In this document: piece by piece, positions 16,461-25,826 of the stretch | Layout of the letters: each line of letters opens with the position of its first letter | Numbering within the stretch: the first letter of the stretch is position 1 | Origin: Streptomyces sp. AP-93 | GTDB lineage: Bacteria; Actinomycetota; Actinomycetes; Streptomycetales; Streptomycetaceae | NCBI RefSeq assembly: GCF_022808175.1 | Contig: NZ_JALGBX010000008.1 | Coordinates: forward strand, 248,001 to 312,000 | DNA: 64,000 bases | Reading direction: 5' to 3' | Notes under the pieces: model-generated | The model's input: the letters and a program-made list of their open reading frames with translations, nothing else | Told to the model about the DNA's origin: nothing | Database searches by the model: none | Made by a program: the position numbers and the translations under genes

Positions 16461-18803
16461 ATGCCGAGCACACCGAGCACACCGAGAACACAGCAGTCCC
16501 CTCGCACCAACCCCGTGGAGCATCCCCCCGCACTGCAGCGCTGGGGGCGGGTGACCGTCGCCCGGTCCCGGCTCGTGGTCTGGGTCGGCATCGCCCTGGC
16601 CGTACTGGGCCTGGTCCTGGCCGCCGGCACCATGAACCGCCTGGTCCTCAGCCGCTTCGAGACCCCCGGATCCGAGTCGGTCACCACCCGCGCCGTCCTG
16701 GAGAAGGAGTTCAAGGCGGGCACGCCCAGCGTGCTGCTGATGGTCACCGCCAAGCAGGGCGGCGTGGACGAGGCCGCCGTCGCTTCCGAGGGCCGTGCCC
16801 TGGAGCGGGAGCTCGCCGGGCAGGCCGGAGTGGCCGAGGTCTTCTCGTACTGGTCGCGGGGCAACTCCCCCACCATGCGGGGCACGGACGGCAAGCAGGC
16901 CCTGATCATCGCCCGGATGTCGGGCACGGTGACCGAGGCCCGCACCAGGCTGGCGGACATCTCACCGGCCTTCACCCGGGACAGCCCGCAGGTGAAGGTC
17001 CAGGTCGGTGGCGGTGACGAGGTGTTCCGGCAGGCCGCCGAGCAGTCCCGCAAGGACTTCCTGCGGGCCGAGATGATCGTCCTCCCCCTGGTGCTGCTCC
17101 TGCTGTTCGCCATCTACCGCCGGTTCTCGGCCGCCTTCCTCACCCTCGGCATGGGCCTGTTCTCGGTGATCACGACTCTGGCGCTGATGCGCGGTGTCAC
17201 GTACATCACCGACGTCTCCACCTTCGCCGCCAACCTGGCCCTGGTGATGGGCATCGGGCTCGGCGTCGACTACAGCCTCTTCGTCATCAACCGCTTCCGC
17301 GAGGAGCTGCGGGCCGGCCGGTCCGTCGCCGAGGCCGTCGAGCACTCCGTCGCGAACGCCGGCCGCACTGTCGCCTTCAGCGGTCTCACCGTGATCCTCT
17401 CGCTGGCCGCCCTGCTGCTCTTCCCGTTCCCCTTCCTGCGCTCGTTCGCGTACGCCGGCATCGCCACGGTCCTCACCTCGGTCTTCGCAGCCCTGGTGAT
17501 CCTGCCCGCCTCGCTGGCCCGCCTCGGCCACAAGGTCGCCCGCAAGAACGAGAACACCCGCCCCGAGCAGGGCTGGTGGCACCACACCGCGCTGCGCATG
17601 ATGCGCCGCCCGCTGCTGTACGGGATCCCGGCGCTGGTGGTGCTGCTGGGGCTGGCCTCTCCGGCGCTGGGTCTCACCTTCGGCGTGCCGGGTGCGCAGG
17701 TGCTGCCCAGTGACGTGTCCAGCCGGGTGGTCCAGCAGCAGATCCTCGACAACTTCGCCGCCGAGGAAACGAGCGCGATCAAGGTCCTGCGTACCGGCCA
17801 GGCCGGTACCGACGCCAACCGGTCCTCGATCGAGGCCACGGCCACCGAGCTGTCCCAGGTCGCCGGCATCCACCAGGTCGACGCCCTCACCGGTTCGTAC
17901 GCGAAGGGCCAGAAGATCGCCGAACCCGGTGAGTCCTCCCGCCGGTTCGCGAGCGAGCGCAGCACCTGGTACTCGGTGGTCGCCACGCACCGCACCGTCG
18001 CCCAGGACATCGACCGGGCCCACTCGGAGATCCGTTCCGTCGCCGCCAAGGGCGCCGAGCCCGGCTCGGTGAAGATCGGCGGCTACCCCGCCGAACTGAG
18101 CGAGTTCCGCTCCGAGCTGGTCGACCGGCTGCCGCTGGTCTTCGGGCTGATCCTGGTGACCACGTTCCTCGTGCTGTTCCTGATGACCGGCAGCCTGCTC
18201 CTCCCGGCCAAGGCCATGCTCCTGAACACGCTGAGCATGGGCGTGATGTTCGGCGTCCTCGTGTGGATCTTCCAGGAGGGCAACCTGGCCGACCTGTTCG
18301 GCTTCACCCCGAGCGGCTCGATCGAGCCCAGCATCCCGATCCTGATGTTCTGCGTGGCCTTCGGCCTCTCCATGGACTACGAGGTCTTCATGCTGTCGCG
18401 GATCAAGGAGGAGTACGACCTCACCGGCGACAACGCGGGCGCGGTGGCCGCAGGCCTGGAGCGCAGCGGCCCGCTGATCACCTCGGCGGCGGTCATCCTC
18501 GCGGCCTCGTTCGCCACGTACGCCTCGTCCGAGATCGTCTTCCTCAAGATGCTCGGCATCGGCATGGTCGTGGTCATCCTGGTCGACGCCACGCTGATCC
18601 GCGCGGTCCTCGTACCGGTCTCCATGCGGCTCGCCGGCAAGGCCAACTGGTGGGCCCCGGCGCCCCTGCGCGCGTTCCACGACCGGTTCGGCATCTCCGA
18701 GTCGTCGGCCCCGGCCGCACCCGCCGCCGGTGCCGCTGCCACTGCCGCTGCCTCCGGGCAGCCCGACACGGCAGGGGTCGGCGTCCGCGCCGACCGCGCC
18801 TGA
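16461..18803 (+). CDS. MMPL-family (RND) transporter 2
   Basis: 780 residues. The ATG at 16461 (after AGAGAGCAGAAA) is preferred; a GTG at 16398 overlapping the previous stop is possible but adds a Pro/Ser-rich leader. Both halves of the MMPL fold are present: outer domains, NLALVMGIGLGVDYSLFVINRFREEL in repeat 1 and MFCVAFGLSMDYEVFMLSRIKEEYD in repeat 2. It is clearly paralogous to the first MMPL of the operon but lacks its collagen-like and poly-Ser segments, so the two have different outer domains. Two exporters in one unit suggest a heteromeric exporter, two related substrates, or separate export and recycling. The tail after residue about 745 is low-complexity Ala-rich. Confidence 0.92.
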   Translation: MPSTPSTPRTQQSPRTNPVEHPPALQRWGRVTVARSRLVVWVGIALAVLGLVLAAGTMNRLVLSRFETPGSESVTTRAVLEKEFKAGTPSVLLMVTAKQGGVDEAAVASEGRALERELAGQAGVAEVFSYWSRGNSPTMRGTDGKQALIIARMSGTVTEARTRLADISPAFTRDSPQVKVQVGGGDEVFRQAAEQSRKDFLRAEMIVLPLVLLLLFAIYRRFSAAFLTLGMGLFSVITTLALMRGVTYITDVSTFAANLALVMGIGLGVDYSLFVINRFREELRAGRSVAEAVEHSVANAGRTVAFSGLTVILSLAALLLFPFPFLRSFAYAGIATVLTSVFAALVILPASLARLGHKVARKNENTRPEQGWWHHTALRMMRRPLLYGIPALVVLLGLASPALGLTFGVPGAQVLPSDVSSRVVQQQILDNFAAEETSAIKVLRTGQAGTDANRSSIEATATELSQVAGIHQVDALTGSYAKGQKIAEPGESSRRFASERSTWYSVVATHRTVAQDIDRAHSEIRSVAAKGAEPGSVKIGGYPAELSEFRSELVDRLPLVFGLILVTTFLVLFLMTGSLLLPAKAMLLNTLSMGVMFGVLVWIFQEGNLADLFGFTPSGSIEPSIPILMFCVAFGLSMDYEVFMLSRIKEEYDLTGDNAGAVAAGLERSGPLITSAAVILAASFATYASSEIVFLKMLGIGMVVVILVDATLIRAVLVPVSMRLAGKANWWAPAPLRAFHDRFGISESSAPAAPAAGAAATAAASGQPDTAGVGVRADRA

Positions 18804-18828
18804 TCCATCCGGCGCGAGGGAGAGAGAC

Positions 18829-20139
18829 ATGCTGGGATTCGGAGTGACGGCGCTCATGCTGGTGGGCTCCGCCGCCGTCCACTACTACCTGTGGATCCGC
18901 CTGGTCCGTGACACGACCAGGCCGGGGACGTCCGTGCGGCGGCTGGCCACGTGGGGGGTGGTCCTGTCGGCGCTGCTCGCTCCCGGGACCCGGATCCTCA
19001 CCCCGCTGTTCGATCCCTCGGACGGAGGTGGCGGCCGGTTCCTGGCGTGGCCCGGCTACGTGTTGATCGGAGTGCTGCTCTACCTGCTGCCGACGCTCGT
19101 GATACTCGAACTGCCGCGGGCGCTCGCGCTGCGCAGGTGGCGGCGCGCCGGGCAGCGGGCGGATGCGACTGCGGTACGGGTCCCCGTGCCGGCGGCGGCT
19201 TCGGTGTCGGCGGCGGGACCGGCGGCGTCGGCACCGGCGGCCGCACCCGCACCGGCGGAGGTGGAGGCTGAAGCTGAGGCGAAGGCGGAGGACCGTCTGG
19301 TCGGCCGCCGGCTCTTCCTCGGCCGGGCGGTGGGCACCCTGGCCGGGGCCACCGCCCTCGGCACTGTGGGCTACGGCATGTCCTCGGCGCTCGGTGACCC
19401 GCTGATCAAGCGCGTACCGGTCACCCTCTCGAAGGTGAACCCGCGCCTGGCCGGTCTGCGGATCGCCGTCGTCAGCGACATCCACCTGGGACCGCTCCTC
19501 GGGCGCTCCCACACCGAGCGGATCGTCCGGATGATCAACGGGCTGCAGGCCGACGTGGTGACCATCGTCGGCGACCTCGCCGACGGAACGGCGTCCCAGC
19601 TGGGGCCTGCGGCCCGGCCGCTGAAGGGGCTCGAATCGCGGTACGGCGCCTTCTTCGTCACCGGCAACCACGAGTACCTCTACGACGGCGTCGAGGACTG
19701 GCTGGACGAGATGCGCAACGTCGGCGTCCGCCCTCTGGTGAACGAACGCGTGGAGATCCGGCACAACGGGGCCTACCTCGACCTGGCCGGGGTCGAGGAC
19801 CTCGCCGGGCAGGACTACGGCCGGGGGCCCGACCTCGGGAAGGCCCTGGGCGGACGGGATCTGTCGCGTCCCGTCGTACTGCTGGCCCACCAGCCGGTGT
19901 TCGCCGACGAAGCCGCCCGGCACGGGGTGGACCTCCAGTTGTCCGGACACACGCACGGCGGCCAGATGTTTCCCCTCACCGCGATCACGAAGCTGGCCAA
20001 TCCGGTCAACTCCGGGCTCGGCAAGGTGGACGACACCAAGGTGTACGTGACGAACGGGGCGGGCTTCTTCGGCCCACCGGTTCGGGTCGGCGCCCCGGCG
20101 GACATCACCCTGCTGGAACTGCGGTCCCCGCAGGCGTAG
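18829..20139 (+). CDS. Membrane metallophosphoesterase (YkuE/YaeI-like)
   Basis: 436 residues, ATG preceded by GAGGGAGAGAGA. The N-terminal third holds three hydrophobic segments (MLGFGVTALMLVGSAAVHYYLW, GVVLSALLAPGT, YVLIGVLLYLLPTLVILEL) and an Ala/Glu-rich linker. The linker leads to VGRRLFLGRAVGTLAGA, a twin-arginine-like segment. The catalytic domain (about 220-430) has all calcineurin-like metal motifs: VSDIHLG, VGDLADG, GNHEY, LAHQP and GHTHGG. Such proteins dephosphorylate lipid or nucleotide substrates at the membrane. As last gene of the AfsA-like operon it may act on phospho-intermediates or lipid carriers. A strong terminator follows. Confidence 0.87.
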   Translation: MLGFGVTALMLVGSAAVHYYLWIRLVRDTTRPGTSVRRLATWGVVLSALLAPGTRILTPLFDPSDGGGGRFLAWPGYVLIGVLLYLLPTLVILELPRALALRRWRRAGQRADATAVRVPVPAAASVSAAGPAASAPAAAPAPAEVEAEAEAKAEDRLVGRRLFLGRAVGTLAGATALGTVGYGMSSALGDPLIKRVPVTLSKVNPRLAGLRIAVVSDIHLGPLLGRSHTERIVRMINGLQADVVTIVGDLADGTASQLGPAARPLKGLESRYGAFFVTGNHEYLYDGVEDWLDEMRNVGVRPLVNERVEIRHNGAYLDLAGVEDLAGQDYGRGPDLGKALGGRDLSRPVVLLAHQPVFADEAARHGVDLQLSGHTHGGQMFPLTAITKLANPVNSGLGKVDDTKVYVTNGAGFFGPPVRVGAPADITLLELRSPQA

Positions 20140-20184
20140 CCAGCGTGGCCCGCGCAGCCAGCATCCCACCCATGCCCCTCCAGG

Positions 20185-20215
20185 ACCGGCCCCGGCGATC
20201 TCCGCCGGGGCCGGT
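20185..20215 (+). terminator. Strong terminator ending the AfsA-like operon
   Basis: A perfect 13-bp stem (ACCGGCCCCGGCG with its complement) around the loop ATCTC. It lies 46 nt after the metallophosphoesterase stop. Confidence 0.85.
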
Positions 20216-20224
20216 TCCGGCGTT

Positions 20225-20710
20225 TCACGCAGCCGGGCGCGAGCGGGCCAGTGCGAACGCTGCCCACACCAGCCATGCCGTGCCACCGAAGCGGACGACG
20301 GGCAGCAGGTAGCTGAAGACGAAGACGAGGAGCGTGAGGGTGGCGGCCAGTCCGGCGGCGGCGACGACCAGACCGGTGGTCACACAGGCGCGCGGCAGGA
20401 GCCCGCTGCCGCGGGCTGCCAGGCAGGTGCCTGCCGCCAGGAGGGCGAAGGACACGGCGTATCCGAGACCGCCGGTGAGGAAGGACAGGTCTGCCAGGGC
20501 CTGAGCCAGTGCCTCCGGTGCCTCGTGCGGAAGCCGGCCGAGGGTCCAGGTGAGCACGGCGCTGGAGGCCAGCGCGCCGCCGGCCAGCAGTCCGCCGGCG
20601 AACGCCGTCGCCGCCGCGGCGCCTTGGCCGTGCCCCTGCCCCTGCCCCTGCCGCACCAGCCGGGCCAGGGTGGCGGCGACGGGCACCAGGAGCACGGCGG
20701 CGACGAGCTT
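20225..20710 (-). pseudogene. Small membrane protein, 5' end fused to a LysR gene
   Basis: About 160 residues of a four-helix membrane protein read leftward from about 20710 to a stop at 20225. Helices start KLVAAVLLVPVAA, FAGGLLAGGALASSAV, LSFLTGGLGYAVSFALLAAGTC and TTGLVVAAAGLAATLTLLVFVFSYLL. No proper start is present: the frame runs upstream into the antisense of the neighbouring LysR gene. The first recognisable residue lies at 20710, exactly where LysR homology begins on the other strand. The original start and any shared promoter appear deleted. A GTG inside the first helix could give a shortened product. Function unknown. Confidence 0.6.
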
Positions 20711-21572
20711 CCTGACGTTGGCCGAGGAGCTGCACTTCGGCCGCACCGCCGAACGGCCGCACGTGTCCCAGGCACGCGTCAGCCAGGCCATCGGCAAACA
20801 GGAGCGGCGCCTCGGTGCGGCGCTGTTCGACCGCACCAGCCGGCGCGTGGCCCTGACTCCGGTCGGCCGGCGCCTCCGCGATGACCTGCAGCAGGCCCAC
20901 GACCTTCTGCAAGCAGGACTCGCCCGCGCCGAGGCGGCCGGTGGGGGCGCGGGCCGGGTACGGCTGGGCGTCATCGGCATGCTCGGATACGAACTGCGGC
21001 CCCACCTCGACGCGTTCCGCAGCCGCTACCCCGGCAGCGACGTGCAGTTCACCGAAGTCGTGGGCAGCGACCCGTTCACCTCCCTGCGCACCGGGGAGAC
21101 GGACGTGAACGTGCTGTGGCTGCCCGTGGCCGAACCGGACCTCACCGTCGGCCCCACCGTGGCCACCGGAGGGCGAGTCCTGGCCGTGCCGGCAGGGCAT
21201 CCGCTGGCCGGTCTCGGCACCGCGTCCCTGGAGGACCTCGCCGACCACCACGTCGCCGACCTCGGCCCCGACGCACCCGAGTACTGGCTCGCCTCCATGG
21301 TCCCCACCCGCACACCGCTCGGCCGCCGAATACCCCGCGGCCCCGCTGCGCACACCTTCCACGAGATCCTCGCCCTGGTGGCCGCCGGACAGTGCGTCCA
21401 CCCGCTGGGCGTGCTCGCCGCCCGCTACACCAGCCACCCCGGCATCGTCTTCGTGCCCCTCCACGACGCCCCCCAGCTCCCCTTGGCACTGGTCTGGCGC
21501 TCCACCACCGACAGCCCGGCCGTCCGCGCACTGGCCCGGACCGCCGCCGACATCGGACCCGTCTCGCTGTGA
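20709..21572 (+). pseudogene. LysR-family regulator lacking its N-terminus
   Basis: LysR homology begins at 20709 with FLTLAEELHFGRTAERPHVSQARVS and continues through a full substrate-binding domain to 21572 (about 287 residues). The usual first eight or nine residues (MELRQLRYF-like) are missing; the frame runs back into antisense membrane-protein sequence with no convincing start codon or ribosome site. The recognition region also has unusual residues (AERPHVSQ with Pro for the usual Leu, IGKQERRLG). The effector domain looks intact (DGLYE-like GYELRPHLDAF, PAGHPLAGL, GVLAARYTS). Either expression starts at a non-canonical GTG near 20670 or this is a recent pseudogene. Confidence 0.65.
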
Positions 21573-21615
21573 CTGCCGCACCGGACGCGGCCGGCGGCGC
21601 CGTCGGCCCTGAGGG

Positions 21616-22080
21616 CTACTCGAAGGCCCTGACGGCCTGGTAGTAGGTCCACGCGGTGCCGTCGCAGGAGGCCTTGCGGGCGCCCGAGTAGCGTGCGCAG
21701 ACGCGCTTCAGGTCGAAGTGGAACATCTCGTCCAGCCGGGGCTTCACCGCCGGGAACTCGCCCGCGGCCTTGTAGTTGCGGTAGCCGAAGTCGTGCCGGG
21801 CGCAGGCCGTGCGGAAGGGGAAGCCGAAGGGGTTGTCCGGGGACGTGGTGCAGTAGTCCGTGGTCCAGTCGAAGCCGTACGGCTCCCACTCGACCCGGTT
21901 CCCGCGCGCCGCGGCCCAGGCGCCCTGGCTGGCCGTGCCCGGCTGCGTCCAGCCGTTCAGCACCTGCGGCTTGTCCTGCGGGGCCTGCGGGGCCTGCCGG
22001 GCCGCGGACGCCGGGGGCGCGAAGGCCAGTACGGCGGCCACGGCGCCGGTGACGAGGGCGGGGGCGGGGAGGCGGGGCAC
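21616..22080 (-). CDS. Secreted prokaryotic phospholipase A2
   Basis: 154 residues from a GTG with AGAGGA just upstream; another GTG 27 nt earlier is possible. A signal peptide (residues 1-25, PALVTGAVAAVLAFAPPASAA) is followed by the compact PLA2 fold. Its hallmark is CTTSPDNPFGFPFRTACARHDFGY, with the catalytic His-Asp pair (HD) and flanking cysteines. Two more cysteines near the end (VCARYSGARKASC) complete the two disulfides known from the Streptomyces violaceoruber enzyme. It hydrolyses sn-2 acyl esters of phospholipids outside the cell, normally calcium-dependent. It is divergent from the small secreted protein at 22252. Confidence 0.9.
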   Translation of the reverse strand: MPRLPAPALVTGAVAAVLAFAPPASAARQAPQAPQDKPQVLNGWTQPGTASQGAWAAARGNRVEWEPYGFDWTTDYCTTSPDNPFGFPFRTACARHDFGYRNYKAAGEFPAVKPRLDEMFHFDLKRVCARYSGARKASCDGTAWTYYQAVRAFE

Positions 22081-22116
22081 GCATCCTCTAACGAGTTCTG
22101 CCCGCACTGGTGTCGG

Positions 22117-22196
22117 GGATCTCTGCCGGTGGTCAGGACCAGTGGCCAGGACCGGTACTCAGGTATGAGCCGATGTCACTCTTCCGGCAGAGATCC
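22117..22196. repeat. 13-bp inverted repeat in divergent intergenic region
   Basis: GGATCTCTGCCGG (22117-22129) recurs as its exact complement at 22184-22196, 54 nt apart. Between the arms, CAGGACC occurs twice. The repeat sits between the divergent phospholipase and 22252 genes and may be a regulatory or cruciform structure. Confidence 0.6.
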
Positions 22197-22251
22197 GGTT
22201 CAGCCTCGGGAGGGACGCGGACTAGGGCCGCCGACGCGAATACTCGTAGAC

Positions 22252-22812
22252 ATGAACCGCCGTCCTCTCGTCATCGCCGCCGCCACCGTGGGAGTCCTCG
22301 CCACCGCCGCCATCGCCCTGCCCAACCTCCCGCCCAACCCCCTGACCGACACGATCAACGACCGGGTGTTCAAGGAGAAGGGCATGCGCTTCGCGACGGC
22401 CGCCGACGCTCCGACGCTTGGGGAACCGGCGCGCGGGGAATCGGCGCGCGGGGAGGCGACGTGGGTGCTGCCGCGCTGGGTGCCGAAGGACGCGACCGAC
22501 GTGCGAATAATGGCGCGCACCGACGGTGAGGCACGGCTGCTCCGCTTCACCCTGGGTGCGACCCCGCTGGACGGCCCGCAGTGCTCGGCGGGCACGCCGA
22601 GCAAGCACGCGGGGACGGCGCTGGAAGCCAAGTGGTGGCCGGCGGGCACCGGGTCCGAGGAGCGGCCCGAATGCCGCGATGGCTACCAGTACCAGGTCAC
22701 GGTGCGCGGCAAGGAGGTCTACGCCTGGACCGACGGCACCCCGTCCCCCGGGGCAGGGGCGGGTACGCGGGGCGGCACCCCGGTCCGGCAGGTGTCGGCC
22801 ACGACCCCCTGA
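22252..22812 (+). CDS. Hypothetical secreted protein
   Basis: 186 residues starting MNRRPLVIAAATVGVLATAAIALPNLPPNP, with a short positively charged end and a hydrophobic segment ending before a Pro/Asn-rich stretch, consistent with export or an N-terminal anchor. The body has two cysteine pairs (PQCSAGTP, RPECRDGYQYQV) and a small internal duplication (GEPARGESARGEA, encoded by a near-perfect 15-bp repeat). No family is recognised. Its last 94 nt overlap the 3' end of the convergent deaminase gene. There is no clear ribosome site before the ATG. Confidence 0.6.
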   Translation: MNRRPLVIAAATVGVLATAAIALPNLPPNPLTDTINDRVFKEKGMRFATAADAPTLGEPARGESARGEATWVLPRWVPKDATDVRIMARTDGEARLLRFTLGATPLDGPQCSAGTPSKHAGTALEAKWWPAGTGSEERPECRDGYQYQVTVRGKEVYAWTDGTPSPGAGAGTRGGTPVRQVSATTP

Positions 22813-23489
22813 TCCCGGGTGAGCCCGCGGGTGTCGGAGAGCGTGCGCAGCTCGCGGGCCGCCGAGAGCTCCGCGAGACGGGACCAGTGGGGGCGCAGCC
22901 AGTCCTCCGGTGAGGCAGCCGTCGGCAGACCCGCCGGCAGGCTGTCGTGGAAGGCGGCGGTCTCCGGTTCGACGGCCCGGTGGTGTGTCAGGATCCGTGG
23001 TTCCCCGGGGCCGTCCGAGGCCGCGGCCACGCTCCGCAGGAACATGGCGTTGGCCACCAGCAGCCAGTGCGTCCGGCCGGGGTCGGCGCCCGCGCCGGAG
23101 CCGTTGTCGCTCGACAGCGCCCACGGGTCCGGGGCCAGGTACCGCACCCGCCCGACGCCGGTGAAGTCGGCCGCCGCCGCGCACATCGAGCACGGCTCCT
23201 GGGTGCTCCACAGCGTCGCCGTGCCCAGGTCCCGGCCCGTGCGCGCGGCCCCCAGCGCGTTCATCTCGGCGTGGGCGAGCGGCGTCCCGCGCAGCGGCCC
23301 CGTACCCGGGCCGTCCTCGTACGCCTCGTTGCGCCCCTCGGCGACCGGGTTCCCGTCGGCGTCCGTGAGGACGGCTCCGACCGCCAGGCCTCCGGCCGCG
23401 AGCGACTCGTGGGCGAGGGTGAGCGCCCTGCGCAGAGGCTCCGGCGCGGCGCGCCACTCCGTGTCGAAATCGTGCTCCCCGTTGGCCAT
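22719..23489 (-). CDS. Cytidine/nucleoside deaminase-family protein
   Basis: 256 residues, ATG at 23489 with a -10-like GATAAT only 6 nt upstream, so the mRNA may be leaderless. The zinc site of the CDA/tRNA-adenosine deaminase fold is intact: AHAEMNAL (His and catalytic Glu) and EPCSMCAAA (two Cys). GAVLTDADGNPVAEGRNE forms the early strands. It is longer than TadA (about 150) because of a C-terminal extension of roughly 100 residues (from about residue 165) without recognised motifs, which is common among Streptomyces nucleoside deaminases. Substrate unknown. The 3' end overlaps the convergent hypothetical gene. Confidence 0.85.
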   Translation of the reverse strand: MANGEHDFDTEWRAAPEPLRRALTLAHESLAAGGLAVGAVLTDADGNPVAEGRNEAYEDGPGTGPLRGTPLAHAEMNALGAARTGRDLGTATLWSTQEPCSMCAAAADFTGVGRVRYLAPDPWALSSDNGSGAGADPGRTHWLLVANAMFLRSVAAASDGPGEPRILTHHRAVEPETAAFHDSLPAGLPTAASPEDWLRPHWSRLAELSAARELRTLSDTRGLTRDQGVVADTCRTGVPPRVPAPAPGDGVPSVQA

Positions 23490-23758
23490 CCGGCCATTAT
23501 CGCCACCGCCTTCACGCCGCCCCTCAACCCCACCTCGCCCTGACCGCCGCCTTCGCCACCGCCTTCAGCGCCGCCGCCCCGGCACTGTCCTCGCCTCCGC
23601 TTCGTCGCCCCTGGCGTCACCCCGTTCGTCACCGCCGGTGGCGCGCCTCACTCGTAACGGCCGGCGGCGCCTTGCTCGTCATCGCCGTGAGCGCCTCATT
23701 CGCCGCCGGTCTCGTTATCGCTCTCGCCGCCGCTCTCGGCACCGCTATCGTCGCCGCC
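23490..23758. promoter_or_regulatory. Low-complexity spacer with leaderless promoter for GNAT gene
   Basis: About 270 nt dominated by degenerate GCC/CGC/TC repeats. No ribosome site precedes the GNAT ATG. Instead TATCGT (23746-23751) lies exactly 7 nt before it, the geometry of a -10 box for a leaderless mRNA. The frame is open upstream and would encode a hydrophobic Ala/Val/Ile segment, but this looks like repeat sequence, not protein. Confidence 0.5.
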
Positions 23759-24172
23759 ATGGACATCCGCCCCGCCCGCACCGTCGCCGAACTCCAAGCT
23801 GCGGAAGCCCTCTTCGACGGGCCCGCCCGCGCGGACTGGTCAGAGCGGTTCCTCTCCGCCCCGGGACACCTGATGCTGATCGCCTACGTGGACGGCTCAC
23901 CCGTCGGCATGGTCTCCGGCATCGAGATGATCCACCCCGACAAGGGCACCGAGATGTGCCTCTACGAGCTCTCCGTCGCCGAGGCCCACCGTCGGCGCGG
24001 CCTCGGCCGGGCCCTGACCGAGGCGCTCGCCGCCGAAGCCGAGTCGCGCGGCTGCTACGGCATGTGGGTGGGCGTCGACACCGACAACGAAGCCGCGCTG
24101 GCCACGTACGGGGCGGCCGGCGCCCGTGACGAGGGCGTCTTCAGGATGCTCGGCTGGCCCTTCGCCCGGTAG
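23759..24172 (+). CDS. GNAT-family N-acetyltransferase
   Basis: 137 residues starting MDIRPARTVAELQAAEALF. GNAT strands and the acetyl-CoA loop are clear: HLMLIAYVDGSPVGMVSG, LYELSVAEAHRRRGLGRALTEAL (R/Q-x-x-G-x-G/A pyrophosphate loop as RRRGLG) and the late strand ATYGAAGA. The closest described relatives are AAC(3)-I-like small acetyltransferases, by the pattern MCLYELSV; aminoglycoside modification is possible but not shown. The ATG is chosen over an upstream in-frame TTG because the intervening sequence is low-complexity. Confidence 0.83.
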   Translation: MDIRPARTVAELQAAEALFDGPARADWSERFLSAPGHLMLIAYVDGSPVGMVSGIEMIHPDKGTEMCLYELSVAEAHRRRGLGRALTEALAAEAESRGCYGMWVGVDTDNEAALATYGAAGARDEGVFRMLGWPFAR

Positions 24173-24260
24173 CCCCGAGCGCCCCCCGGGGCGGCGTGTC
24201 GTGGGGCCAGTCGGCGCACCCTCCGCGCGGGCGGCCCGTGCCTCGCCGAGCATCGGCGGC

Positions 24261-25517
<1,257 letters not shown>

Positions 25518-25523
25518 CCCGTA

Positions 25524-25566
25524 CGGGGTCCTCCGCCGGCGGCGCCTCACGCGCCCCGGCGGACCC
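25524..25566 (+). terminator. Terminator after S8 protease
   Basis: GGGGTCC and an inner GCCGG pair with CCGGC and GGACCCC across a GC-rich loop. Confidence 0.6.
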
Positions 25567-25826
25567 CGGCGGGACCAGGCGAAGGCCCGGCCCGATGGGC
25601 CCGTCCGCAACCCCACCCGCCCCACCCGCGCTGCGCGCCGGCCAACGGGTATCCGCCCCTCCGCTCCACCCGGCCTGATGGCACATCAATTTCTGTGTGC
25701 TTCGGGCGAAAGCAAGTCATTGACTTCTCAATCCCGCGACGCGTCAATGTCGGCCACCGCACCGGCTCGACCTCCCCCACACAGCGGGTGGGGGGAGGGT
25801 TCGTATGACGAAGGAGTCGCGACCCA
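25567..25826. promoter_or_regulatory. Upstream region of WxL-like locus
   Basis: 260 nt without a gene. From about 25678 to 25750 it is notably AT-rich for this genome (CATCAATTTCTGTGTGC; CAAGTCATTGACTTCTC), as expected for a promoter. AAGGAG at 25811-25816 is the likely ribosome site for the GTG at 25827. Confidence 0.5.
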
